Below, in pieces: positions 17,130 to 25,479 of a stretch of DNA of 56,899 nt (position 1 is the stretch's first letter; every line of letters starts with the position of its first letter). The DNA comes from Acidobacteria bacterium UBA823 (GTDB lineage: Bacteria > Acidobacteriota > Vicinamibacteria > Vicinamibacterales > UBA823). Location: NCBI GenBank assembly GCA_002296225.1, contig DBHR01000046.1, positions 1-56,899 on the forward strand, given 5' to 3'. The position numbers and the translations under genes are program-made. A model generated the notes under the pieces. That model saw only the letters and a list, made by a program, of their open reading frames with translations. It was not told the DNA's origin and made no database searches.

Positions 17130-17699
17130 ATGGACGTGAACGACCTAAAAACACTGTACGCCACGGTAGATAAGCGAATGAACAGCCTGCTCGAGCACAC
17201 CCAACAAGAACTTTCGGGTGTACGGACTGGACGTGCCTCAGTGGCTATTCTTGACAGCGTGCACGTCGAGGCGTACGGGGCAACGGTACCGCTCAACCAG
17301 GTGGCTAGCCTCTCCATTCCCGAACCGATGCTCATAGCAGCACAACCCTTCGACCCCTCCTTAACGGATCTGATCGAAAAAGCGGTCCAGGCAGCTAATC
17401 TCGGTCTTAACCCGAGCAACGATGGCAAGATGATCCGAATCCCGATACCGCCACTGACCGACGACCGCCGGAGGGAGCTGTCACGGGTGGTGCATAAGCT
17501 CACTGAGGAGAGCCGCAACGGGGTTCGCCAAGTGCGTCGGGACGCGAACGATCAACTTAAGAAACTGCTCAAAGACAAAGACATCTCCGAAGATGAGAGA
17601 CGTCGTGCACTGGAGCACATCCAGAAGCTCACCGACGATCACGTTAAGAAGATTGACGATCTCCAGAAGAAGAAAGACGACGAACTCCTGAACCGCTAA
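17130..17699 (+). CDS. frr: Ribosome recycling factor
   Basis: Splits post-termination ribosomes together with EF-G. The 189-residue protein has the family features: LSGVRTGRASVAILD, VEAYGATVPLNQVASLSIPE, and the long helical C-terminus (RREANDQLKKLLKDK-like, here VRRDANDQLKKLLKDKDISED). The ATG at 17130 is chosen over the open frame from 17064, which would overlap pyrH. It lies 22 bp after pyrH. Confidence 0.97.
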   Translation: MDVNDLKTLYATVDKRMNSLLEHTQQELSGVRTGRASVAILDSVHVEAYGATVPLNQVASLSIPEPMLIAAQPFDPSLTDLIEKAVQAANLGLNPSNDGKMIRIPIPPLTDDRRRELSRVVHKLTEESRNGVRQVRRDANDQLKKLLKDKDISEDERRRALEHIQKLTDDHVKKIDDLQKKKDDELLNR

Positions 17700-17733
17700 C
17701 GTCTAACGTAGGCGCTAGCCCTCCCCAGCCTTC

Positions 17734-18912
17734 ATGTCATACGTCTCGCATCTCGAGTGCTCCGCCGGTTGTGGCGCCGGCCCCTTTGATCCGCGTGAGC
17801 GGCATCATCTCTGTTCATGCGGACTGCCACTATTGGTGCGCTATCGCATCAATCAAGTAGCCCAAAATTGGAACAAGTCCACCCTGCCAGACCGCCCGCC
17901 GAACATGTGGCGCTATCAGGAGATGATGCCACTCATGGATGACGGCGATCCGGTGACGCTAGGCGAAGGGTTCACTCCGCTCTTGCACGCAACGTCACTT
18001 GGCCGAAGTCTCGGCCTGTCTGCGCTCTACGTCAAGGACGAATCGCTCAACCCAACCAATTCATTCAAGGCACGTGGTCTGTCCGCAGCAGTGACGCGCG
18101 CGCGCGCGCTTAATGCTCATACGCTGTCGGTGCCCTCAGCCGGAAATGCCGCTAACGCAATGGCGGCTTACGCGGCACAGGCCGGTCTGCCAGCGAAAGT
18201 CTTCATGCCGAAAGACGTTAAAAAACCATTTATCCGCGAATGTGAACTTTACGGCGCTGACGTCACGCTAGTCGACGGCCTCATCACTGACGCGGGCCGC
18301 CTCGCAGCGAAGGTCGGTGACCCAATGGGTTGGTACGACGTATCAACGTTGAAAGAACCGTATCGGATCGAAGGAAAGAAGACGATGGCCTACGAACTGG
18401 CCGAGCAACTCGAGTGGCAGTGGCCGGACTGGATCATCTACCCGACGGGCGGTGGAACGGGAATGATTGGCATGTGGAAAGCGATGGACGAGCTCGAGGC
18501 TATCGGCTGGGTACCTAAAGGACATCGGCCGCGCATGGTCACAGCGCAGGCGTCTGGTTGTGCCCCCATCGTCAGGGCATTCGAACAAGAAACTGATTAC
18601 GCTGAACCTTGGGCCGACGCCCATACTATCGCCGCCGGTTTACGGGTACCGAAAGCCATCGGCGACTTCCTCATCCTCCGTGCGCTACGCGAAAGTGGCG
18701 GGCGCGCGATCGCTGTCTCTGATGCCGACATGGTCCGTTACATGAAGGACCTCGGCCACTACGAAGGAATCAGCGCCGCGCCAGAGAGCGGCGCCGCCCT
18801 GGGCGCCCTTCATAAGTTGGTCGCGGACGGTTCCGTGAAGCCAGACGACACGGTCGTCCTGTTCAACACGGGCGGAGCGCTCAAGTACCTTGACGTATTG
18901 GATTCTGCCTGA
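17734..18912 (+). CDS. thrC: Threonine synthase
   Basis: PLP enzyme converting O-phosphohomoserine to threonine. The N-terminus has a zinc-ribbon-like segment (CSAGCGAG, then CSCG), seen in one branch of threonine synthases. The PLP lysine is in NPTNSFKARGLS at about residue 112; the phosphate loop is in PTGGGTGMIGMWK; the end has VVLFNTGGALKY. The 392-residue length fits this class. It follows frr by 34 bp and likely rides on the ribosomal operon, an unusual partner. Confidence 0.92.
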   Translation: MSYVSHLECSAGCGAGPFDPRERHHLCSCGLPLLVRYRINQVAQNWNKSTLPDRPPNMWRYQEMMPLMDDGDPVTLGEGFTPLLHATSLGRSLGLSALYVKDESLNPTNSFKARGLSAAVTRARALNAHTLSVPSAGNAANAMAAYAAQAGLPAKVFMPKDVKKPFIRECELYGADVTLVDGLITDAGRLAAKVGDPMGWYDVSTLKEPYRIEGKKTMAYELAEQLEWQWPDWIIYPTGGGTGMIGMWKAMDELEAIGWVPKGHRPRMVTAQASGCAPIVRAFEQETDYAEPWADAHTIAAGLRVPKAIGDFLILRALRESGGRAIAVSDADMVRYMKDLGHYEGISAAPESGAALGALHKLVADGSVKPDDTVVLFNTGGALKYLDVLDSA

Positions 18913-18961
18913 CGTCTGGCAGCCTAGATCGCTGAAGCAGATCACCATTGCGCACGCCATA

Positions 18962-18970
18962 TGCTAAAAT
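18962..18970 (+). promoter_or_regulatory. Extended -10 promoter for tRNA-Ala
   Basis: TGCTAAAAT gives an extended -10 element (TGn then TAAAAT), about 52 bases before the mature tRNA 5' end. No clear -35 box, as is usual for extended -10 promoters. Confidence 0.4.
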
Positions 18971-19022
18971 TAGGATTTGGTCGTCGTGCCGTCGTGACGT
19001 CGGCAGCGCACGCCTTCAAAAT

Positions 19023-19098
19023 GGGCGGCTAGCTCAGTTGGGAGAGCGCGGCGTTCGCAACGCCGAGGTCGAGGGTTCGAGCCCCTTGCCGTCCACCA
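19023..19098 (+). tRNA. tRNA-Ala(CGC)
   Basis: Full 76-base cloverleaf. The acceptor stem GGGCGGC pairs with GCCGTCC and includes the G3-U70 wobble pair that identifies alanine tRNA. The D stem is GCTC/GAGC. The anticodon stem CGGCG/CGCCG encloses the loop TTCGCAA with anticodon CGC, reading GCG codons. The T arm is GAGGG-TTCGAGC-CCCTT. Discriminator A and the CCA end are encoded. Confidence 0.97.
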
Positions 19099-19141
19099 CT
19101 CCATCCTGACAGAACCTCTGCTCTGACGTTGAAGTGGCAGC

Positions 19142-19171
19142 TTGACAGGAAATTTGTCCGACAGCCACAAT
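19142..19171 (+). promoter_or_regulatory. Promoter for the rhodanese-fold gene
   Basis: Perfect TTGACA at 19142-19147, an 18 bp spacer, then CACAAT at 19166-19171. Predicted transcription start is within a base or two of the tandem GTG codons at 19176 and 19179, another apparently leaderless arrangement. Confidence 0.45.
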
Positions 19172-19175
19172 ACTC

Positions 19176-19541
19176 GTGGTGCCGATCTCACGAATCACCA
19201 AGGAGGAACTCAAGGAACGCCTCGAAGGCGCTGCCGGCTCGGTGCCGGTTATCATTGATGTGCGACTGAAATACCCCTACGAGCACAGCACCGTAACCCT
19301 GCCGGGCGCGCTGCGCGAGCCGGACCCATCGACCCTTCCGCGCGACCGTGAAATCGTCACGTATGATTCTGATCCCGAAGAGTTAGTGAGCGCAAAATTC
19401 GCAGCTAATTTAATCCGACAAGGATTCGAAGTCCGCGCTCTAAAGGGGGGAATCGCCGATTGGGTAGCCGCGAAGTTCCCAACCGATATAAAGGACGCAC
19501 CGATGCAGGCACCCCCGAAGGCAGGTTCACTCAAGGGCTAG
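19176..19541 (+). CDS. Rhodanese-fold protein lacking the active-site cysteine
   Basis: Single rhodanese-homology domain (121 residues). The fold markers are present: VIIDVR at about 25, LPGALREPDP at about 40, IVTYDSDPEE at about 60, GFEVRALKGGIADW at about 85. Active rhodaneses carry the sulfur-accepting Cys right after the IV-Y strand (YC); here it is Asp (YDSDPEE), and the protein has no other Cys in that loop. Sulfurtransferase activity is therefore unlikely; a binding role is inferred. The tandem GTG start lies directly behind a TTGACA-type promoter. It is between tRNA-Ala and the lolA-like gene. Confidence 0.8.
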   Translation: MVPISRITKEELKERLEGAAGSVPVIIDVRLKYPYEHSTVTLPGALREPDPSTLPRDREIVTYDSDPEELVSAKFAANLIRQGFEVRALKGGIADWVAAKFPTDIKDAPMQAPPKAGSLKG

Positions 19542-19578
19542 CTTGTCGCTCTCTTGAGATTGGCCGTCATTCCACATC

Positions 19579-20274
19579 GTGCTTACCGGTTTGGTGCAAC
19601 TCTTAACTCGAATCACCTTCGTTTTCTTGGCCCTGATGACAGGCCTGCCGGTACTGGGCCAAGCGCCTCAGAACCAAGACGCAAGAACGCTCGCCGAGGC
19701 GATCCAGAAGCGCTATGACCAGGTCCGTGACTTCTCTGCTGACTTCGTTCACGTGTACAAAGGTGGAACCCTCCGGATGCAGACCACCGAGCGCGGGACG
19801 GTGCTAATCAAGAAGCCGGGTAAGATGCGCTGGCAGTACAACACACCCGAAGACAAGCTGTTTGTCTCTGATGGGCGCACGATGTACGCGTACTTTCCTG
19901 CAGACGCTCAAGTCACGGTGAGCCTCATGCCACTAGACGATGAAGCCAGTGCGGCGGTATTGCTGCTTACCGGCAAGGGCGACCTCGTCAGAGATTTTCG
20001 TCCGGAGTACGTTGACCCCCCTGGATTCGCGTCGGACAGTTTCGCGCTCAGACTTGAACCAATCTCACCAACTCCGGATTACGAGTCCTTAATCTTAATC
20101 GTCGCTCGCAAGAACTTGGCACTGCGCCAATTAATCTCAACTGACCGACAGGGTGGCACATCGACCTTCCAATTCACCAATCTGGCGGAAAACCTAGGTC
20201 TCACCGATTCACATTTTTCATTCACAATCCCGCTAGACGTTGAGGTAACCAGACACAATATCGGTTCACAATGA
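19579..20274 (+). CDS. lolA: LolA-like outer-membrane lipoprotein carrier
   Basis: Periplasmic chaperone that ferries lipoproteins from the LolCDE complex to the outer membrane. A signal peptide (about 1-28, cleaved near LGQA) is followed by the LolA fold: LAEAIQKRYDQVRDFSADF, GTVLIKKPGKMRWQY, KLFVSDGRTMYAYFP. At 231 residues it is slightly longer than E. coli LolA. GTG start 37 bp after the rhodanese-fold gene. The related LolA-like proteins of unknown role cannot be excluded. Confidence 0.82.
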   Translation: MLTGLVQLLTRITFVFLALMTGLPVLGQAPQNQDARTLAEAIQKRYDQVRDFSADFVHVYKGGTLRMQTTERGTVLIKKPGKMRWQYNTPEDKLFVSDGRTMYAYFPADAQVTVSLMPLDDEASAAVLLLTGKGDLVRDFRPEYVDPPGFASDSFALRLEPISPTPDYESLILIVARKNLALRQLISTDRQGGTSTFQFTNLAENLGLTDSHFSFTIPLDVEVTRHNIGSQ

Positions 20275-20321
20275 CTCAGTCCACGCTCGAGGAATGTCCG
20301 GCGCGCTCGACTGGCGGCTTA

Positions 20322-21245
20322 CTAGACTAGCTGCGTTCGCTCCTGCGCGATTAGGGCGCGCAGCGCGACGGCTCGGTCACACACCTCAAACTCCAGCCAA
20401 TCTCCAGAGCTCAGTTGTCCCACCAGCGGCAGATCGGCCGTGATGACGATGGCCAACTTCGGGTAGCCTCCCGTTGTCTGTCCGTCCGCCATCAAGATCA
20501 TTGGCTGACCTGAACCCGGCACTTGCACTGTACCGGTCGGCGTGGCATCCGACAGCGTCCCGGCCGACGACACCAACTCGACCGGTGGACCGGTCAAGCA
20601 ATAACCCATACGATCGGACCGGCCACTGATCACATATCGCGACGTGCAAAACGTCTTGATCCCAGAGGGCGCACAGAGGTTATCCTGCGGGCCTAGCATC
20701 ACACGGACTCGCGCACCGCCTTGTGGCAACTCAAGGGGAAAGCCCTGACGTCTAACGGGTTTCATCTGCTTTTCACCTACCGGCCGAAGCCGCAAGACGT
20801 CGCCAGCAGCCAATGCGCGGCCCGCTAGACCGCCGAATCGACTTGGCAGGTGCGTCGACCGACTTCCCAGTAATTCGGGCACATCGAACCCGCCTGCTGC
20901 TGCTAGATAAGCCCGAGCACCCCGACGCCGTTCACGAAATCGCAGGTTCGACCCGGCCGGCACAGGCACCGACTCATTCATCGGCATCGTGCGACCGTCG
21001 AGTACAAGGTCGAATTCAGCACCAGTGACCGCTACTCGTGTCGCCTGTTCAAAAACCAACTCCGGCCCGATTAGGGTGATTTCCAGCGTCGCCGCGCCAG
21101 CTGGGTTCCCCACCAGAACGTTAGCAAAACGATGCGAGCAGCGATCCATCGGTCCGGCTACGGGCACTCCAAGGTTTTGGAAACCCCACCTCCCAAGATC
21201 CTGCACTGTGCTCAACATTCCAGGCCTGGTCACGTGGATACCCAT
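20322..21245 (-). CDS. pxpC: 5-oxoprolinase subunit C (KipA/allophanate-hydrolase-2 family)
   Basis: With PxpA and PxpB forms the ATP-dependent 5-oxoprolinase that opens pyroglutamate to glutamate. The 307-residue protein has TRPGMLSTVQDLGRWGFQ at the N-terminus, PVAGPMDRCSHRFANVLVGN, LRPVGEKQMKP, and the C-terminal ADGQTTGGYPKLAIVITADL. The frame is open to 21401, but the conserved N-terminus starts at the ATG at 21245, which shares one base with the pxpB stop (TAATG), implying translational coupling. pxpA is not in the window. Confidence 0.93.
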   Translation of the reverse strand: MGIHVTRPGMLSTVQDLGRWGFQNLGVPVAGPMDRCSHRFANVLVGNPAGAATLEITLIGPELVFEQATRVAVTGAEFDLVLDGRTMPMNESVPVPAGSNLRFRERRRGARAYLAAAGGFDVPELLGSRSTHLPSRFGGLAGRALAAGDVLRLRPVGEKQMKPVRRQGFPLELPQGGARVRVMLGPQDNLCAPSGIKTFCTSRYVISGRSDRMGYCLTGPPVELVSSAGTLSDATPTGTVQVPGSGQPMILMADGQTTGGYPKLAIVITADLPLVGQLSSGDWLEFEVCDRAVALRALIAQERTQLV

Positions 21246-21952
21246 TAGGTGACCCCGCCCGTTGCACTCTTGCCTATTGCCTGCCGGAATGCCTTTTCGT
21301 CTATCGGCACGAAACGTACGCTGTCTCCCACCGTGAACAATAACGGTTCGTCGCGAGCTGGGTCGAACGGGCATGTGGCCGTTCGCCCAATAAGTTGCCA
21401 TCCCCCAGGCGTTGTTAAAGGATAGATGCCGGTCTGGCAGCCGGCAATGCCCACGGTACCTGCCGCAACGGACAACCTTGGCGTCTCACGTCTGGGCATC
21501 GCGATCCGATCGTTTACACGACCCAAGTAAGCAAACCCCGGCACAAAGCCGAGCAGATAGACCCGATACGTTACTTCCGCGTGCATCTGTATGACGTCGT
21601 CGGCTGAGCAGCCAGAATAATCCGCGACTGTGTTGAGGTCAGGCCCGTACACGCCGCCGTAACAGACTGGCACCTCCAGCGGCACCAGGGTTGGGGTCGG
21701 CTCTGGCATCGGGGACGTGACGTGGCGCGTGATAGCTGACGTCAGGGCTTCAAAATTCGTGCGTACCGGATCAAAGTAGACCGTAACCGCAGCATAACTC
21801 GAAACAACGTCGCGGACTCCTTCGATCCGCTCACGGCGAAGCTGCGCTGCGATCGCTATCACGCGCGCGTTCAGCGTTGGGTCGATCTCCGTGCCGAGCT
21901 CAACAACGACCGCCGAGTCTCCAGCCGGTCGGATCTCGACCAAGGTCGTCAT
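21245..21952 (-). CDS. pxpB: 5-oxoprolinase subunit B (KipI/allophanate-hydrolase-1 family)
   Basis: Partner of PxpC in 5-oxoproline hydrolysis; the Bacillus homologue KipI also inhibits the sporulation kinase KinA. The 235-residue protein has AGDSAVVVELG at the N-terminus, VPLEVPVCYGGVYGPDL in the middle, LLGFVPGFAYLG and TVGIAGCQTGIYPLTTPGGW-type segments. It overlaps mpl upstream by 4 bp (ATGA) and pxpC downstream by 1 bp, so it is embedded in the murein-recycling operon. Confidence 0.93.
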   Translation of the reverse strand: MTTLVEIRPAGDSAVVVELGTEIDPTLNARVIAIAAQLRRERIEGVRDVVSSYAAVTVYFDPVRTNFEALTSAITRHVTSPMPEPTPTLVPLEVPVCYGGVYGPDLNTVADYSGCSADDVIQMHAEVTYRVYLLGFVPGFAYLGRVNDRIAMPRRETPRLSVAAGTVGIAGCQTGIYPLTTPGGWQLIGRTATCPFDPARDEPLLFTVGDSVRFVPIDEKAFRQAIGKSATGGVT

Positions 21953-23343
21953 GTAATGCTCAGTGCCGTCAAAAGCTTCGTGTGAATGTCTCCAAACGAC
22001 CCGTTCGACATTACGATAACTTGATCGCCCTCCCGCGCCTCTCGCGTCACGACTTTCACGATCTCATCAACCTTTTGGAGGTGACGCGCCCTGACGCCAC
22101 GCGCATTGAGCGCCGCTACCACGCGCTCTGGTGCTAGCCGGGCCACTTTGGGCAACGTCTTGCGATACACGGCCGGTAGCACGACTTCATCGGCGTTCAT
22201 TAGAGCCGACGTGAGGTCTGCCTCCATCGTCCGGTGACAGGCCGTTGCCGACCGTGGTTCGAAGATTGCCCAGACCCGCCGATCGGGATACGCCGCACGC
22301 ACCGCCGCCAGCGTTTCCGATACAGCGGTCGGATGATGCGCAAAGTCGTCGTAAACGGTGACACCTCGAACTTCGCCGCACACCTCGAGCCGCCGCCGCA
22401 CTCCCTCAAACGAGGCTACGCCCTCCGCGATAGCAGCCGCATCCACTCCAGCGTCTACCGCCATCGCCGTGGCTGCCAAGACGTTTCGAACGTTGTGGTC
22501 GCCGAACATCGGGCTCATGACGTCCGCGAACGGCTTGCCGTTGCGCTCGATACAAAATGCCGTTCCATCTCGACCCGGTGCTATCGCCACGGCTCTCCAG
22601 TCGGCATCAGGCTGAAGCCCGAACGATTCAACGCGGCAACGAGCATCCGCACGCAGTGCCGATGCCTCCCCATTGTCGGCGCCAACTAGTAGAAGTCCCC
22701 GGTCGGGAACCAACCGAACCAGTCGACGGAACGCCACGCGAATGGCTTCCAGGTCATCATAAATGTCTGCGTGATCGAATTCGATGCTGCCGATAACAGC
22801 CACGTCCGGCAGATACTTGAGAAATTTCGCCGTCTTGTCGAAAAAAGCGCTGTCGTATTCGTCGCCCTCGATCACAAACTCACGGCCGCGACCGAGTCGA
22901 CAGCTGGTCCCGAAGTTCTTGGCTACCCCACCTAGCAACAGGCTCGGGTCCACTCCCGCACACGTCAGTAACCACGCGACCAACGCCGCGGTTGTCGTCT
23001 TCCCGTGCGTTCCAGCCACCACAAGCGACCGCGCCTCCCAAAGGAACTCGTCCCGTACGACCTCCGGTAGCGACGCGTAGCGCAACTTGCGATCGAGCAC
23101 TGCTTCGAGCTCGGTGTTCCCACGTGAAATCGCGTTCCCGACAACGACCAGGTCCACATCATCACCAATCTGCTCTGCACGAAAGCCTTCAAACGGCTCA
23201 ATCCCATCCGCTGCCAAAACGTCGCTCATCGGAGGGTAAATCGCCTGGTCGGATCCTTGAACGGTGACGCCACGCCGCTTGAGCAGGACCGCAAGGGTGG
23301 CCATGGCCGTGCCCCCAATACCTATGAAATGCAGGCGCCTCAT
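21949..23343 (-). CDS. mpl: UDP-MurNAc:L-Ala-gamma-D-Glu-meso-DAP ligase
   Basis: Re-attaches recovered murein tripeptide to UDP-MurNAc, bypassing de novo peptide synthesis. It is Mur-ligase-like: N-terminal IGIGGTAMATLAVLLKRRG, P-loop GTHGKTTTAALVAWLL at about 112, FFDKTAKFLKYLPDVAVIGS, and the C-terminal YDDFAHHPTAVSETLAAVR and EPRSATAC segments typical of Mpl rather than MurC. 464 residues. Overlaps ldcA by 4 bp on one side and pxpB by 4 bp on the other. Confidence 0.94.
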   Translation of the reverse strand: MRRLHFIGIGGTAMATLAVLLKRRGVTVQGSDQAIYPPMSDVLAADGIEPFEGFRAEQIGDDVDLVVVGNAISRGNTELEAVLDRKLRYASLPEVVRDEFLWEARSLVVAGTHGKTTTAALVAWLLTCAGVDPSLLLGGVAKNFGTSCRLGRGREFVIEGDEYDSAFFDKTAKFLKYLPDVAVIGSIEFDHADIYDDLEAIRVAFRRLVRLVPDRGLLLVGADNGEASALRADARCRVESFGLQPDADWRAVAIAPGRDGTAFCIERNGKPFADVMSPMFGDHNVRNVLAATAMAVDAGVDAAAIAEGVASFEGVRRRLEVCGEVRGVTVYDDFAHHPTAVSETLAAVRAAYPDRRVWAIFEPRSATACHRTMEADLTSALMNADEVVLPAVYRKTLPKVARLAPERVVAALNARGVRARHLQKVDEIVKVVTREAREGDQVIVMSNGSFGDIHTKLLTALSIT

Positions 23344-24263
23344 GAAACCGCCGCCTCCTCAAAGATCAGACGCGGCCTATCATCAGCAATAAGGCGGGCC
23401 CGCACCCCGAGCGGCAAAGTGAGCGCCGCTCTCCGCGTATGACCAGAGGGAAAACCAAACACGACGGGGCCTCTGAAATCCGCAAGGAGGTCAGCGGCCG
23501 TCGCGCGGGCTGTGGGACATCCGGTTGGCTCATCGCAACTTGGCAACTCCCCCCAGATAACCGCTGACGCTGCAGCCAATACACCGCCCAAGCGCAACTG
23601 GGTTAGCATTCGATCGAGGCGATACGGGCGCTCGCCAACCTCATCGACAAACAACAAGAACGGCTTCTGCGGTGCAAACGCGTATGGCGTACCGAGTGAG
23701 GCCACGAGTTGAGTCAGTGTACCGCCGAGCAATGTGCCGGTCGCCTCACCGGAATTCACCGTTTCAAGGCCGTCCGGTGCGAACTCCCCAGCCGGTTTGG
23801 CCATCATGGTCACGCGCTCCAATGACTCGCGATCGTACGCCGCCTCGCCCTTCGCCAGACGTCCGATAACTGTCGGACCATGGAACCCGACCACCCCGCA
23901 TCCGGTCGTGAGATGCACAAGTACGCTTGTTAGGTCGCTGTATCCAAGAAACACCTTCGGGTTCAACCGCAGTTCGTCGGGTGGGAGCCAAGGAAGCAGC
24001 TGGACGCTTCCATAACCTCCACGCGCTCCGACCAGGCCCGCTATATCAGGGTCCCGCCACGCCTTACGGAACGCTTCGGCTCTCTGCGAGGCCTCACCGG
24101 CAACGTAACCGAGCCTGGCGAAGACGTCCTCGTCGTAAACGGGATCGAATCCGAGTGCCCGTAACTCGGCAAGTCCAAGCTCAAACTCCGAACGGTCGAA
24201 GCCACTCGCCGGCGCGACGACCGCCAGGCGGTCGCCCGATCGAAGTGCCTTGGGCTTCAACAT
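23340..24263 (-). CDS. ldcA: Murein tetrapeptide LD-carboxypeptidase
   Basis: Removes the terminal D-Ala from recycled tetrapeptide, making the tripeptide that Mpl uses. S66-family features: AVVAPAS near the N-terminus, GLVGARGGYGSVQLLPWL, nucleophile Ser at about 109 in LGYSDLTS, the Glu in VDEVGERPYRLDRML and the His in FPSGHTRRAALTLP. 307 residues, normal length. Starts 51 bp after nagZ and overlaps mpl by 4 bp. Confidence 0.93.
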   Translation of the reverse strand: MLKPKALRSGDRLAVVAPASGFDRSEFELGLAELRALGFDPVYDEDVFARLGYVAGEASQRAEAFRKAWRDPDIAGLVGARGGYGSVQLLPWLPPDELRLNPKVFLGYSDLTSVLVHLTTGCGVVGFHGPTVIGRLAKGEAAYDRESLERVTMMAKPAGEFAPDGLETVNSGEATGTLLGGTLTQLVASLGTPYAFAPQKPFLLFVDEVGERPYRLDRMLTQLRLGGVLAAASAVIWGELPSCDEPTGCPTARATAADLLADFRGPVVFGFPSGHTRRAALTLPLGVRARLIADDRPRLIFEEAAVS

Positions 24264-24314
24264 ACGCGCATCCAGCTACGCGACACGAAATCAGAAAGTT
24301 CGCTTGGAGAACTG

Positions 24315-25406
24315 TCAAACATAACGGGCTATTTCCTCGGCGATCATCCTTGACCGAGTACGACCGATCAACTTCTCGACTCGGCCATGCTTTCTCTTGG
24401 ACGACAGGTCCGATAAATATCGCTCCTTCGCCAGCCGGTGCCGACCAAGGGCCGCCTCCAACTCGAACATCGAGAGGGCTCCATTTTCCGCGGCATGAAT
24501 GATGGCCTCCAGCGCGTTAGACTGCCAAGTCATGTCGGCCCCGCACAAGAGCAGTAGGTCGACAGTAGCACCGACAGCATGTACGACAGCTTCCTCAATG
24601 CCATAGTTCTCTGTGATGGCCTTCATTCCAAGGTCGTCAGTCGCCACTAAACCGCCGTAGGCTAGCTCCCCTCTGAGTAGGTCGTGAACAATGCGACGCG
24701 ACAAGCTGGCCGGCCGCTCTTCGTCGAGGCTCGGCACCAACACGTGGCCGGTCATGACCACGGCGACCTCAGCTTTAATGGCCGAACGAAACGGAGTCCA
24801 CTCCCGACCCCGTAATTGTGCCGGGTCGATATCGAGGGTCGGCAACTCGTAGTGCGAATCCTGACTGGTGTCACCGTGTCCAGGGAAGTGTTTACCGCAA
24901 GCAGCGATTCCACTCGCCTGTAACGTCTCGATGATCGTGACTCCGAGTTGCGCGACCACGTCCGGCTCATCGGAAAGCGCGCGGTCTCCGATCACCGGAT
25001 TTCTCGAATTCGTGTGGACGTCCAAGACTGGCGCGTAGTCAAGCGTAACGCCAACGGCCGCCAACTCGGAGGCGAGCGCCGCTGCGAACCGGCGCGCCAA
25101 ATCCACGTCACGGCTGCGGCCGAGGGCTTGCATCGGCGGCCATTCAGTGAAGGGCTCGCGCAGTCGCGCGACCCGCCCACCCTCCTGATCGATGCTAACC
25201 CACAGCGGCCAGTCCCGACGGAGCGACTGCACTTCACGCGAGAGCTCGGCTAGCTGGGTTGGACTTTCGACGTTGCGGGCGAACAAAATGACGCCCCCAA
25301 GGTCGAACTCTCGGGCCAATACACGAAGGTCGTCGGGCACCGCGTAACCGTTGAAGCCCACGATCGCGAACTGCCCAACTTGGCGACGGAACGCACGCTG
25401 TGACAT
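24315..25406 (-). CDS. nagZ: Beta-N-acetylhexosaminidase (GH3, NagZ type)
   Basis: Cytosolic glycosidase that cleaves GlcNAc from anhydro-muropeptides. It has the GH3 signatures DQEGGRVARL at about 72, the loop KHFPGHGDTSQDSHYELP with the catalytic His, and VATDDLGMKAI with the nucleophile Asp at about 250. No signal peptide, consistent with the cytoplasm. 363 residues. It heads the nagZ-ldcA-mpl-pxpB-pxpC operon and is divergent from the GHMP kinase gene 73 bp away. Confidence 0.93.
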   Translation of the reverse strand: MSQRAFRRQVGQFAIVGFNGYAVPDDLRVLAREFDLGGVILFARNVESPTQLAELSREVQSLRRDWPLWVSIDQEGGRVARLREPFTEWPPMQALGRSRDVDLARRFAAALASELAAVGVTLDYAPVLDVHTNSRNPVIGDRALSDEPDVVAQLGVTIIETLQASGIAACGKHFPGHGDTSQDSHYELPTLDIDPAQLRGREWTPFRSAIKAEVAVVMTGHVLVPSLDEERPASLSRRIVHDLLRGELAYGGLVATDDLGMKAITENYGIEEAVVHAVGATVDLLLLCGADMTWQSNALEAIIHAAENGALSMFELEAALGRHRLAKERYLSDLSSKRKHGRVEKLIGRTRSRMIAEEIARYV

Positions 25407-25467
25407 ATCGCGTTCATAACGACCGGAAAGCGCTCAATGCGCCTCCTCAACTCGTCCACGGCCACAT

Positions 25468-25473
25468 TATAAT
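25468..25473 (+). promoter_or_regulatory. -10 box for the GHMP kinase gene, apparently leaderless
   Basis: Perfect TATAAT ending six bases before the GTG start, the same geometry as kdsA; even the bases between are alike (G, three variable, CA, then GTG). No ribosome-binding site or strong -35 box. Confidence 0.5.
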
Positions 25474-25479
25474 GCGTCA

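Noticed and set aside
18970..19255. Minus-strand frames across the tRNA-Ala gene
   Set aside because: They are antisense to a clear tRNA and the rhodanese promoter.
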